The position numbers and the translations under genes are program-made. From Acidobacteriota bacterium (GTDB lineage Bacteria; Acidobacteriota; Aminicenantia; Aminicenantales; Aminicenantaceae), in assembly GCA_030609975.1 (NCBI GenBank), contig JAUWSR010000059.1, positions 1 through 14,277 on the forward strand: a DNA stretch of 14,277 bases, in the 5' to 3' direction. This document shows positions 1-8,393 of this stretch, piece after piece. Numbering within the stretch: position 1 is the stretch's first letter; every line of letters starts with the position of its first letter. The notes under the pieces are model-generated. The model was given only the letters and a program-made list of their open reading frames with translations. It had not been told where the DNA came from and did not search any database.

Positions 1-1009
1 GGTCGGCATCAAAAGGATTGATAAAGATCTGGCTGTAATAAAAGGGACGGCTGTTGTAACGGTTGAGATATTCCCAAGATTCGCCGCCATTTTGGGAGCG
101 GTAGATCCCGGTTCCCAGTTTGCTCATATCCGCATAATCTTCAGAATTCCTGCGCGGCTGGAACCCATGTTCCACAATGGCCATCACAATCTGGGGATCT
201 TTACGGTAGATCGCCAGACCGATCCGACCGATATCCCCCTCGGGCAGTCCCTCAGTCAGTTTTGTCCAAGTCGACCCACCATCCGTAGTTTTAAAGATCC
301 CGCCGTTGGGTCCTCCGCTGTCAAACCGGTAGGGACGGCGCAACCTCTCCCAAAAGGCAGTGTACAGGACATCTGGATCGTTGGGATTCATTAAGACATG
401 GGTGCAGCCGGTCTTACCGTCATCAGGAAGCCCTCCGGATAGCTTCTGCCAGGTTTTTCCGCCGTCATTGGTCTTGAACAATCCCCGTTGTCCGGTGTGG
501 CCCCAAAGGTGGCCTTGAGCCGCGACATAGACGATGCTGGGATCGGTGGGGTGCATGGCGATCTTGGCGATATGGTGGGTATCCCGCAAACCGGTGTTGG
601 CAAAGGTTTCCCCACCATCAATGGATTTATAGATGCCGTCCCCCCAGCCGACACTGTTACGAACATTGGCTTCCCCGGTGCCTACCCAGATGATATCGGG
701 GTCCTTCTGAAAGAGACCCACAGCCCCGATAGAACCCGACCCGTAACCATCGAAGATCGGCTGCCAAGTGGTTCCGGCATTGACGGTTTTCCATACTCCC
801 CCCGAGGCAGAAGCCACGATCACATGGCGGTAATCGCTGTCCAAAGCCTGGATATCGGAAATACGCCCACCCATGTTGGCCGGTCCGATATTCCGCCAAC
901 GGAAATCCTTCAGGAACGATTCATCTTGTCCGCCCCCCAGCATCAAGCTGGACAACAAGAGTATTCCACACAGAATCGTCAATATTCCCGGAACTTTTTT
1001 TGTTAACAT
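1..1009 (-). CDS. Exported Asp-box (BNR/sortilin-like) beta-propeller protein, 3' end cut off
   Basis: An open frame of 336 codons runs off the left edge, so only the N-terminal part is present. It starts with ATG at 1009, preceded by a GGGAGG Shine-Dalgarno six bases upstream. Residues about 8-24 are a hydrophobic signal segment, with no lipobox Cys at the expected cleavage site. The mature part begins with FRWRNIGPANMGGRI, a signature I associate with the large bacterial proteins annotated as VPS10/sortilin-like or BNR-repeat glycosyl hydrolases. Five Asp-box motifs (S/T-x-D/N-x-G-x-T/S-W type) are visible near residues 74-82, 128-136, 179-187, 240-248 and 304-312, the repeat pattern of a beta-propeller. 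Such proteins are usually 800-1000 residues long. It is the last gene seen in the glycan operon, 60 bases after the preceding stop and with no terminator between, so co-transcription is likely. It is the only exported member. Propeller architecture is secure; enzymatic activity is not shown, since Asp boxes are structural. Confidence 0.85.
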   Translation of the reverse strand, partial: MLTKKVPGILTILCGILLLSSLMLGGGQDESFLKDFRWRNIGPANMGGRISDIQALDSDYRHVIVASASGGVWKTVNAGTTWQPIFDGYGSGSIGAVGLFQKDPDIIWVGTGEANVRNSVGWGDGIYKSIDGGETFANTGLRDTHHIAKIAMHPTDPSIVYVAAQGHLWGHTGQRGLFKTNDGGKTWQKLSGGLPDDGKTGCTHVLMNPNDPDVLYTAFWERLRRPYRFDSGGPNGGIFKTTDGGSTWTKLTEGLPEGDIGRIGLAIYRKDPQIVMAIVEHGFQPRRNSEDYADMSKLGTGIYRSQNGGESWEYLNRYNSRPFYYSQIFINPFDAD

Positions 1010-1069
1010 GACTTTCCTCCCAACCTCAATTTTTCTATTCTTCATTCGGATACATCTCGGATCACAGCT

Positions 1070-3412
1070 TTACTTGTAAGGATTATTTGTGACCTGAAAC
1101 ATATAATCGGGATCGATATAAGGCTCAAAATCCCGGTACTTCTGCATAAGCCCGATCTTCCGCTCCAAAAGCTCCGGAAGATTCTCCGCATAGATGAACG
1201 GTGTCTCCACACTGTCCGAAACGATCATCCATTCCACAGGAGAGGTTTTCCAGAGCGTGAGAAGCTCTTCCGTATTCCTAATCTCCCGGTCGATCATCTC
1301 ATTCAGAAGCTGCCGCATTCGGGATTTTTCTTCTGGATCAGTGGAGTCGACATAGGTATGCACCCCATACACCCAGGCCGCGGTGCTGCGTAAGGTTTCA
1401 AACAGACAGCGCAGCGCCCGGGCTCGGAAGAGTTGATCTTCAAATACCTGCGCAGCCTGAATCTTCCCATTTTTTCCGGTCTGTTCCCGGTTTTCTTGGA
1501 AGACATCACGGTCGGCAGCCAAGGGTTTCCAGACATGAGCGTCGATCAGCTCCATGGCATTTCGAGCGGTGTCTTTAGAGAGAAGCTCAAACAGGACATC
1601 CTGAGCCAGGTCCACACGGTTGGGATTATGTTGAGAGGTACACATAAAGTCTTCATAGTAAGCACGATCTTTTTCTGGGATTTTACCGATATCCGGAACC
1701 AACGGCCGAGTCCACATGCGCTGCCACACAACCCCGTAGCCGGAGTAGATGGAAAGGGGGGGGAAGCTCCGGACAGCCTGCTCGATCTGCCTCCAGCCAT
1801 GGACCAGTTCATCGGCTAGCTTCTCTCCAACGTACCCACAAGCCAGATCCCTGACTGCTGCATCGATGTTCAATTCAGGATCGGTCTGAAAACGCCGAAA
1901 GACCTCTTGGTTGACCGCTACCGGCACCTTATCCGGTGGCTGGATCCCACCGATATGAGCCAGGCTGGGAATCCCCAAGCGCCGCGCCGAGTCCAGTTTT
2001 TCGTAGGTAAGCCAGGGGAAAGGTATCCCCAGCAGCGGCTCGTGATTCCAATGGATCCCAAAAGCGTGGTAGAAATAGCTCCGGCTTCCCCGGTCCCACA
2101 ACTCTTGAGCCTTGCTCTTTTCTTCTCCGTCCAAGGTATTGTGCAGAGCCGAGCCGGATACTTTTATATCGTGGTAGCGGGGATGGGCATAGACCGTGTC
2201 CCAACCAACGGCTAGAAGAGAACTGGTCTCCACATCGATGCCATCCTCGAGCTGCGGCCACAGATGGGACAGCTCGCCGTAAAAAGACTCTAAACGGGTC
2301 ATAACCCGGAAGGCAGGATTGATGTTTCGGCCTGTATCCCGCAGCAGCTGCAGGAAGCGGCTTACATTAGCGGCGGCTTCACGAGCGATGTTATCGTCGT
2401 CTTTCCATTCGCGGATCAGATAGGCGCCGCCGTTGCGGCCAACATACAGTGACTTGGTGTGCTCAAAACCGGCCCCACTGTCATTGGTCCAAATCGACAG
2501 AAATTCCAGCTCGGGGACTTCGTGCAGTAAATTTGTGAGCATCTCTGCATAATGTTCCCGAACCACAGGGTGCACGATGGAAAGATTGAAGCGCGGTTTG
2601 AAGCTGCGAAAAGGATGATCCACCCGCGCCCCCCGCAGTGTGGGATATTTCTCAAAAAGGCTTTCCGGCACGGAACGCGGCTCGAAACACAAGAGACCGG
2701 GAGTCAACCCATATTTCGCCGCCAAGCCGGTATTCTCTTTGAGCCGGGCCAGATTGGCGTCTAAATATTCCCGATGATAGGCGCCCTGGTTGAGCTGGCT
2801 GGAGACGAACTGATCCAATGCCGGGCAGTAGGTATAGAAATGGGAGTAAAATTCCCCGGGAACACCTGGTTCCAGGGGGAAGGGGCCGGCCAAGGCATTG
2901 ACCTCGACATGCGTAAATCCCAGACGGGCATACTCTCTCAGGTAAGCCTCCCGGTCGAAATTACGAGCCATCCGCGCATACTGGGTAAGAAAAAGATCAA
3001 AGGTGGATTTCTCCTGGGCAAAAGCCATCTCTCTCTGCCAGGGGCTGCCGATAGTGACGTCCGTCTCGCTCAGGCTTTCATTTAAATAAGTCATCGCCAG
3101 ATACAAAAAACAAGCTCGAGAACTGAGGAGCCAGGCGCACTCCTGGGTATCGATAAGGAAATATATCCCCTCTTTTCTTGAGATGTTTTCGGCTGCGTCC
3201 AACCCCGCAGCAAGTCTATCCCCACCGGGGAGCGACCTTAAAAACCGGTCCCCTTTTTTCACAACGGCCACATTCAAAACACCGGCGCGGGAAACGAATT
3301 CCTCACGTTTATCGCTTTGGATAGAGACATCTTGTTCCAAAGCCAGGGCCAGTTCCTGCGCAACGGTTGTCTCCACCACTTCTCCCCCTTCAGGGATGAT
3401 GATGGTGTGCAT
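1070..3412 (-). CDS. Large glycoside-hydrolase-like protein of unassigned family
   Basis: This is a large protein, 780 residues from the ATG at 3412 and 789 if translation begins at the ATT at 3439. I cannot assign it to a GH family. The first ~100 residues (HTIIIPEGGE, then a helix, later YFLIDT and a helix) look like the strand-helix N-terminal domain seen before GH20 and GH67 catalytic barrels. From about residue 158 (LREYARLGFTHVEVN) to ~460 the pattern of strands followed by acidic or aromatic residues suggests a TIM barrel. The SIWTNDSGAGFE segment near residues 306-317 is a plausible active-site loop. The last ~250 residues look mostly helical. There is no signal peptide, so it is probably cytoplasmic. 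It follows the URO-D gene directly. A GTG at 3526 would extend it but has no ribosome-binding site and would overlap the upstream gene by 92 bases. The ATG has no close Shine-Dalgarno either, whereas a perfect one precedes ATT 3439. Reading frame is certain, function is inferred from fold and context. Confidence 0.8.
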   Translation of the reverse strand: MHTIIIPEGGEVVETTVAQELALALEQDVSIQSDKREEFVSRAGVLNVAVVKKGDRFLRSLPGGDRLAAGLDAAENISRKEGIYFLIDTQECAWLLSSRACFLYLAMTYLNESLSETDVTIGSPWQREMAFAQEKSTFDLFLTQYARMARNFDREAYLREYARLGFTHVEVNALAGPFPLEPGVPGEFYSHFYTYCPALDQFVSSQLNQGAYHREYLDANLARLKENTGLAAKYGLTPGLLCFEPRSVPESLFEKYPTLRGARVDHPFRSFKPRFNLSIVHPVVREHYAEMLTNLLHEVPELEFLSIWTNDSGAGFEHTKSLYVGRNGGAYLIREWKDDDNIAREAAANVSRFLQLLRDTGRNINPAFRVMTRLESFYGELSHLWPQLEDGIDVETSSLLAVGWDTVYAHPRYHDIKVSGSALHNTLDGEEKSKAQELWDRGSRSYFYHAFGIHWNHEPLLGIPFPWLTYEKLDSARRLGIPSLAHIGGIQPPDKVPVAVNQEVFRRFQTDPELNIDAAVRDLACGYVGEKLADELVHGWRQIEQAVRSFPPLSIYSGYGVVWQRMWTRPLVPDIGKIPEKDRAYYEDFMCTSQHNPNRVDLAQDVLFELLSKDTARNAMELIDAHVWKPLAADRDVFQENREQTGKNGKIQAAQVFEDQLFRARALRCLFETLRSTAAWVYGVHTYVDSTDPEEKSRMRQLLNEMIDREIRNTEELLTLWKTSPVEWMIVSDSVETPFIYAENLPELLERKIGLMQKYRDFEPYIDPDYMFQVTNNPYK

Positions 3413-3434
3413 CCGGCTGAGATATTCTTTGATC

Positions 3435-4466
3435 TTAATCGTCGCCTCCTCGATAAGAAGAAAGCTCGTCCCAAGCTGCGAATACCGCACGGATGCTATC
3501 TGGATGGGCCTCCAATCCGAACTCACACTGAGCGATCACACCACCCGGCGCATACAGATGGTGCCACACCGACTGGACGGCGGCCTCGATCTCTGCTGCC
3601 GTCCCATGGGCCAGCAGGTGCTGACGGTCGATCTCTCCCCAAACAGTGATCTTCCCCTTGAACCGTTTGCCCAACTCCTCTACTCCCATACAGAAGATCT
3701 GTGCATTCAGGGAATCCACACCCACTTCGATCAGGTCGGGGATGATATCCATGATGTAGCCATCGGAATGCATGAACACATACTTTCCATAGCGGCGTGC
3801 GATTTCCACATAATCCCGGTACATAGGTTTGAAGACCTGGCGGAAGATATCAGGATGCAGCAGCATAGCCTGCTGGGTGCCCCAATCATCCATGAGTGCG
3901 ATCGCGTCCACGTCTGTCCGTGCCCATACTTCGATCTCTTTACAGTAAAAAGTGTGCATGCGTTCAAGCAGCTCAAAGAGCTCGGAAGGCTGCTCCATCA
4001 GATCGATCAAGGCCTGCTCCATGGTGCGTATGAATTGAAGCCGTTCGAACGGCCTCACCACATGACCGGCTAAAACGAACTGGTCTGTCTCCCGGCAGAA
4101 ACGGTTTATCCCTTCTATATCCACATGAAGCATATCCTCTGGGGGTTCGAATGTGTCCAGGCCCTGCCAATCCCCCACCAAGGGCTTGTGCACGATCCCG
4201 ATGATGCCGTCCTGAGGGTTGGTGAAGGTACAGCCCCATTCATCCACGTACTCACCGCGCGTATAGCGCTCCCCTTGAACCCTCAGCGGTCGGGTATAAA
4301 GGGCAGGGGCCGAGACCAGATCGTCGGGAAACTGCTTCTTGATCTGTATCAGTTCCTCGGGATATTTATTCTCAGCCCAAGGCAAAAGCCAGATCTGACG
4401 GGGGATCCGGTCCGGGGCGCTAAACTCCAGGGTCCTGCGCACCAATTCACGGCTGTTATTACTCAT
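3435..4466 (-). CDS. Uroporphyrinogen decarboxylase (URO-D) superfamily protein, MtaA/CmuA-like methyltransferase relative
   Basis: The protein has 343 residues and belongs to the URO-D superfamily, which includes uroporphyrinogen decarboxylase (HemE) and corrinoid-linked methyltransferases such as MtaA and CmuA. The fold signature is clear: LMDDWGTQQAMLLHPDIF near 191-208, VFMHSDGYIMDIIPDLIEVGVDSLN at 230-254 (key H233, D235), VWGEID at 275-280, and APGGVIAQCEFG at 306-317 with C314. Methyltransferase members bind zinc through His-x-Cys plus a later Cys. Here the first Cys is Asp (HSD) while the later Cys remains. The N-terminal arginine and substrate motifs of true HemE are not evident, and a lone heme gene in a glycan operon would be odd. 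ATG 4466 is chosen because it follows AGGAGAGAAGGAT, and it overlaps the oxidoreductase stop by eight bases (ATGAGTAA). An upstream start at 4511 would overlap much more. Likely role, by inference only: demethylation or decarboxylation-type chemistry on the imported sugar. Confidence 0.85.
   Translation of the reverse strand: MSNNSRELVRRTLEFSAPDRIPRQIWLLPWAENKYPEELIQIKKQFPDDLVSAPALYTRPLRVQGERYTRGEYVDEWGCTFTNPQDGIIGIVHKPLVGDWQGLDTFEPPEDMLHVDIEGINRFCRETDQFVLAGHVVRPFERLQFIRTMEQALIDLMEQPSELFELLERMHTFYCKEIEVWARTDVDAIALMDDWGTQQAMLLHPDIFRQVFKPMYRDYVEIARRYGKYVFMHSDGYIMDIIPDLIEVGVDSLNAQIFCMGVEELGKRFKGKITVWGEIDRQHLLAHGTAAEIEAAVQSVWHHLYAPGGVIAQCEFGLEAHPDSIRAVFAAWDELSSYRGGDD
3445..3450 (-). promoter_or_regulatory. 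Shine-Dalgarno AGGAGG for the large glycosidase-like gene, pointing at an ATT start
   Basis: AGGAGG (minus strand) lies inside the last codons of the URO-D gene and five bases before ATT at 3439-3437. That ATT overlaps the URO-D stop as ATTAA, in the manner of the usual ATGA coupling. The next in-frame ATG is 32 bases from the AGGAGG, too far for it to serve directly. The placement suggests coupled re-initiation at ATT (or ATC 3433), or a mutated ATG. Confidence 0.55.
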
Positions 4467-5721
4467 GTTTATCCTTCTCTCCTGAAGCTTGCATGATAGG
4501 AAAATGAACATAGTCGCTCAGATCGATGTTTTCCCCCGCCTGCGCCCAGCTCTGGTTGGACTCAGAGGGAAGGACTCCTCTCTGATAACATATGGTCAGG
4601 GACTGCTCAACAGCCTGGGCCACAATTCTTCCCTCAGCACTGCGCTGCACCAAAACCGGCGGCAGGTCTGTTATCGTGCCTACCGAATCCTGGATCCCGT
4701 TTACACACACCACCTGAGATCGGGAAGCCTCGGGCCCACAGACAACCTCTCGTCTTCCTTGGACGACCTGAATAGCATCAAAGAGTTTTTTGAACTGATC
4801 ATCATCCTCAGGGGATCCGTATCTTTTTTCACCACCTCTGAGATCTCGCGCGATGATCTCTTGCCCGGTCTCACCGAAGCTTATTGTGGCCTCCTCAAAA
4901 TCCAGCAAAAACATCGGACCCCAATCACGAGAGACCGCATGGGACGCATAGAACAGAAGCTCTGTGCCCTCCCCGGTCCATATGCGGCAGGCTGTGGTGT
5001 CATAATTATCGATGGGAAAAGCCCGGTAGGCCTCGGCTTTGATCTTTGCCGGAACGGCGCTGGTTTCGGGGCGATCCCCCAACAGATAGAGCAGGTTGTG
5101 CAGAAAATGAGCCATGGCATTGTGTGCAGGAGAGTCCAGGATCCAGTGTCCCTTGGAATCGCGTATTTTGCCGGCCCAGCTGTTCCTTTGGTAGTAAGCC
5201 AGATCACGCGGCCAAAAACAGAGGGTTTTCAAGCGCCGGGGTTTTCCCCAGATCCCCTTCCGGATATCTGATTTCAATGCCTGAATGGCCTGGGAGTAAG
5301 ACCACTGAAAACCGACCAAAACTTCTTTATTCGCCGTATCTTTCTGTGCGATCAGACGATCGACCTCCTGTACTGTGACTCCGACCGGTTTATCACACAG
5401 GACGTGACTGCCATGCTGCAGAGCCAAAATGCTCTGTGGAACATGAAAATGAAGGGGCGAGGCAACCACCACCAGCTCAGCCTCCCTCCCCTTGTCATAA
5501 AACTCTTCTAAGCTTGAAAACACAGGAATACCCCGTGTCTTCAGTTCGTCGCTTATTTCGGCCTTGTCAGGATACGGCTCCACCCCCCCCACGATCTCCA
5601 CTTCCTCCGGTGAGCATTTCTCTAACAGCGTTTTCAGGTAGTAAAAGCCGTAACCTGCGATGCCTACCATCACAACTTTTACGGGCTTGGTTAAATGACT
5701 TATGGATTTTACCGTATACAT
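4459..5721 (-). CDS. Gfo/Idh/MocA-family NAD(P)-dependent oxidoreductase
   Basis: The protein has 420 residues and two domains typical of the family (usually 330-450 residues). The N-terminal Rossmann fold opens with VKVVMVGIAGYG (residues 14-25), a GxxGxG-type nucleotide loop. It continues to DKPVG at 110-114, the equivalent of the family's EKP motif, whose Lys (K111) contacts cofactor and substrate. The C-terminal domain carries ILDSPAHNAMAHFLHNLLYLL around 194-214, where the conserved active-site His is expected (H200 is the candidate). Family members oxidise or reduce a hydroxyl or keto group on sugars and inositols; the substrate here is unknown. ATG 5721 lacks a strong Shine-Dalgarno (only AAG nearby), and no better start exists before the Rossmann strand. 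It is translationally coupled to the URO-D gene by an 8-base overlap and lies 175 bases after the alpha-mannosidase, so it may have its own promoter. Family call is firm. Confidence 0.93.
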   Translation of the reverse strand: MYTVKSISHLTKPVKVVMVGIAGYGFYYLKTLLEKCSPEEVEIVGGVEPYPDKAEISDELKTRGIPVFSSLEEFYDKGREAELVVVASPLHFHVPQSILALQHGSHVLCDKPVGVTVQEVDRLIAQKDTANKEVLVGFQWSYSQAIQALKSDIRKGIWGKPRRLKTLCFWPRDLAYYQRNSWAGKIRDSKGHWILDSPAHNAMAHFLHNLLYLLGDRPETSAVPAKIKAEAYRAFPIDNYDTTACRIWTGEGTELLFYASHAVSRDWGPMFLLDFEEATISFGETGQEIIARDLRGGEKRYGSPEDDDQFKKLFDAIQVVQGRREVVCGPEASRSQVVCVNGIQDSVGTITDLPPVLVQRSAEGRIVAQAVEQSLTICYQRGVLPSESNQSWAQAGENIDLSDYVHFPIMQASGEKDKHE

Positions 5722-5829
5722 TTCTTAATCATCATATTGAACCAGCCGAAAATATCAAATTATTCTTACTAAAAGGGAACGCATATGGAATGAACGACAT
5801 CACAGGTTTAGCCTTCCCGAACAGTCTTT

Positions 5830-5881
5830 GAGGGGACCACGTTAAAAACCTGCACTAAAGCGAATTCATATGTATCCCCTC
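5830..5881 (-). repeat. Long-loop inverted repeat in the 175-base gap after the alpha-mannosidase gene
   Basis: The gap 5722-5896 is the largest inside the operon. It holds perfect 7-base arms, GAGGGGA at 5830-5836 and TCCCCTC at 5875-5881, separated by 38 bases. It begins 15 bases past the mannosidase stop. No U-run follows, so it is not a standard terminator. It could be an mRNA-stabilising hairpin between cistrons or chance. Nothing else in the gap looks like a gene. Confidence 0.3.
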
Positions 5882-5896
5882 GTTTAGAAGAACTAG

Positions 5897-8392
5897 CTAA
5901 AGCTTACGTTCCAGAAGATCAGTCTCAACCACGTCTTTGGTGTTTGTATCGACAGCCAGCGTTTTTATCTCAAACGGACCGAATTCGATTTCTAGGACAC
6001 GATCGATAATGGGAAGTTGAATACGGGCGGTGCAGGCTTCTCCTGTAGGATTGAATAAGCGCAGGATGATCCGGTCCGTGCTTTCAGCCATCTTCGTAGC
6101 AGTCAGGCTGACATTCGTTTTATCGAGGATAACGACCGGAAGGGGGCTCTGCCCCTGGCCGGTGGGGAAACAACAGAGCGCTGTCGGCGGCTCGTTCTTT
6201 ACGGCGGCTTCCCGGTCGATACGGGCAATGCGTTCTGAAGCCGGCCCACCTTGGATCCAGAAACGATACACATGCTCCCCCTGATCTAACCGGGGGATGA
6301 ATCGGTCTTGTTCCACGATGGGGATATCATCCGCCACAGGGTGAGCGGCATAGGCTGTGGATCGTAATAGCGAAGGCCGGATCTCTCCCTCGGAAACATC
6401 AAATCCATAGGTACGGTCGTTGATGAGCGTAAGCGCCTGCTGTTTATTTTCCGAAACCAGCGCAACCCACTTCTGAGCCACAAGCTCTTCAGCCGGGCGG
6501 TCAAACTGTTCCACGCCATATGCCACCTGCCCCCGACATTTGCCATCCATAAAACAAGTCGGGACCGAAAGCTTCAGCATGCGGTCTTTTTCGTTCCAAA
6601 GGACACGGATCTTGACTTCGAGCTCCCTCCCATCCTTCGGCAAAATGTAGTGAACACAGGCAAAGGAGTGGTTAAATTTGAACAGAGCTTCCACCATAGA
6701 GCGGACAGGACCATCTTCAATAAGACGCACGGGACGGATCTCTTCCCGGTCCGAGCCGGCAAATTCCGCACTTTCTTTAGGTGTGAGAAGCTGAAAAGTC
6801 CCCAGGATATCGCGAAAGGCATTGACCTTCATCCCCCAGGGATCGGGATAATCTTGGATGACGAGAAGACGAAAGGCCCCGGTCTGGAGATAATCTTCCC
6901 CTTGTACCTGATAAAGATCGATCAGACCCGATTCTGAATTGATGACTACGCGGACACAGTCGGTCAGCAGCTCCAAGGGCGCGCTGACATCCGTCACTTG
7001 AGTGGAGCGTGGCTCAACCTCTTTTATATAGACCGGAAATCTGCGCATCTGTCCAGGAGGCAGCTCTGCTCTGAACACGACGCGCTTGCGGTGATCTGTG
7101 GCTATGTTGCAGCTTTCCTTTTCCAACTGAGAGGAAATAATCATTCCGTTTCCATCCTGGACTTCAGGCAGCCAGAAGACGTCCGGATTAAAATTGGGTT
7201 CGGGGGGCTGGAACTCACATATAATGGTTTCCCAAACTGAAAAAGGGTGGGGATTGTATACGCACACAGGAAATTCGCCTTCTCGAGCCGGTATCTGCCC
7301 GCTGAGCAGTGCAAAAAATGCCCGGGTCTTTAGCCGTTCCAAGATCTCCTGACCATGACCAAGTTGCTGCAGGGTATTGGCTTCGACCTCAGGGATAGCC
7401 GAACCGGGCAGAATATCATGAAACTCACAAAACAGAAGATCCTGCAAGGCTTCTTGCAGCTCTTGGCGGGGATAAGGAAGAAAATCCAGAACGGTTGTCT
7501 GGGTCACCATCTTTTCTGTGGTAATGTAGAGATTCTCCAGGCGCCTGTGCTGGTCTTTAACCCTGGACATGCTGATATAGCAACCCACAGACCAGGGATT
7601 GAGATCCCGGTCATGCCGGTGGAACGGCTTTTCTCTTTGTGCCAGGGCCTCAAAATATTCCTCAGGAGTCCCGTGGGAAATCTCCCGGCTTGATTCCACA
7701 GAGATGAGCTGCCGCAGGTCCTGCAGGTCCTCCTGCGAGGGACCTCCGCCATGATTGCCGATGCCCCAGAGCAGCATACCTAGGGATTGATCCGGATAGA
7801 GTTCAAGCCATTTTTTAAGCTTCTGGCCGGCTTGGCCCCTTCGGGAATTGTAATGCAGCGAAGCACGATGGGCCAAGACCTCAGAACCATCGTAGCCGAT
7901 CCACATAAAATCATCCTCAGGCAGCGAAAATGACTCAGGATCTGGACGGCAAAAGAGATAAGACGTGTACCCGGATTTCTTCAGGATCTGGACCAAACCC
8001 CGGCTGTGGCCGAAGGGATCGAAGTTAACAGCAGTACGGGGCTCCACCCCGAATTTTTCTAGAAAATAACGTTTTCCCAGCAAAGCCTGACGCACAAGAG
8101 ACTCTCCGCTGGGAAGGTTGCAGTCCGGCTGCAGGTACCAACCTCCCATGATAAACCAGCGGCCCTGCTTTACCAGATCCTGGATCTTCCGGAACAGCTC
8201 AGGCTCATAGCGCTCCACCCACTGGTAGAGTACAGATTCGTTGTGACAGAATACCAATTCCTCAAATTCCTCACAGAAACGGGCGGCCGTACGAAAGGTT
8301 GCCAGAGTTTCCGCCAGGCCTTCCGGCCACGCCCACAGCCATACCGGGTCGATATGGGAATTGCAAACTAAGATCAATCTCTGTTTGGACAC
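5897..8392 (-). CDS. Alpha-mannosidase, glycoside hydrolase family 38
   Basis: The protein has 831 residues, in the usual range for bacterial GH38 enzymes, which hydrolyse alpha-mannosides with a zinc ion in the active site. The hallmarks are in order: HIDPVWLW at 13-20 (zinc ligands H13 and D15), NFDPFGHS at 123-130 with D125 as predicted nucleophile and third zinc ligand, GNHGGGPS at 212-219, and FHDILPGS at 324-331 with H325 as fourth ligand. The central helical domain and C-terminal beta domains follow to the end. There is no signal peptide, so the enzyme is cytoplasmic and should act on imported oligosaccharides. It starts with GTG at 8392, one base after the preceding stop, and the GAGGAG of the preceding gene's last codons serves as its Shine-Dalgarno, so translation is coupled. 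All catalytic residues are present. Linkage preference cannot be read from the sequence. Confidence 0.96.
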   Translation of the reverse strand: MSKQRLILVCNSHIDPVWLWAWPEGLAETLATFRTAARFCEEFEELVFCHNESVLYQWVERYEPELFRKIQDLVKQGRWFIMGGWYLQPDCNLPSGESLVRQALLGKRYFLEKFGVEPRTAVNFDPFGHSRGLVQILKKSGYTSYLFCRPDPESFSLPEDDFMWIGYDGSEVLAHRASLHYNSRRGQAGQKLKKWLELYPDQSLGMLLWGIGNHGGGPSQEDLQDLRQLISVESSREISHGTPEEYFEALAQREKPFHRHDRDLNPWSVGCYISMSRVKDQHRRLENLYITTEKMVTQTTVLDFLPYPRQELQEALQDLLFCEFHDILPGSAIPEVEANTLQQLGHGQEILERLKTRAFFALLSGQIPAREGEFPVCVYNPHPFSVWETIICEFQPPEPNFNPDVFWLPEVQDGNGMIISSQLEKESCNIATDHRKRVVFRAELPPGQMRRFPVYIKEVEPRSTQVTDVSAPLELLTDCVRVVINSESGLIDLYQVQGEDYLQTGAFRLLVIQDYPDPWGMKVNAFRDILGTFQLLTPKESAEFAGSDREEIRPVRLIEDGPVRSMVEALFKFNHSFACVHYILPKDGRELEVKIRVLWNEKDRMLKLSVPTCFMDGKCRGQVAYGVEQFDRPAEELVAQKWVALVSENKQQALTLINDRTYGFDVSEGEIRPSLLRSTAYAAHPVADDIPIVEQDRFIPRLDQGEHVYRFWIQGGPASERIARIDREAAVKNEPPTALCCFPTGQGQSPLPVVILDKTNVSLTATKMAESTDRIILRLFNPTGEACTARIQLPIIDRVLEIEFGPFEIKTLAVDTNTKDVVETDLLERKL

Positions 8393-8393
8393 C

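Noticed and set aside
488..1006. Plus-strand open frame of 172 codons, with smaller minus-strand frames at 391-666 and 657-899
   Set aside because: A single uninterrupted minus-strand frame with a signal peptide and five Asp boxes spans the whole of 1-1009, so these are other-frame shadows.
3413..3526. GTG start at 3526 for the large glycosidase-like protein
   Set aside because: It would overlap the URO-D gene by 92 bases, has no Shine-Dalgarno, and the added residues are the URO-D coding region in another frame.
3183..4073. Plus-strand open frame of 296 codons
   Set aside because: It is antisense to the URO-D and large glycosidase-like genes, both of which have clear family or fold motifs; it has no ribosome-binding site or recognisable domain.
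3435..4466. Heme-pathway hemE
   Set aside because: The motif set (DDWGTQ, HSDG, GGVIAQC) fits the methyltransferase-like branch better, and no other heme gene is nearby.
4489..5271. Plus-strand open frame of 260 codons
   Set aside because: It is antisense to the Gfo/Idh/MocA gene; its composition is unlike a real protein and no start signal is seen.
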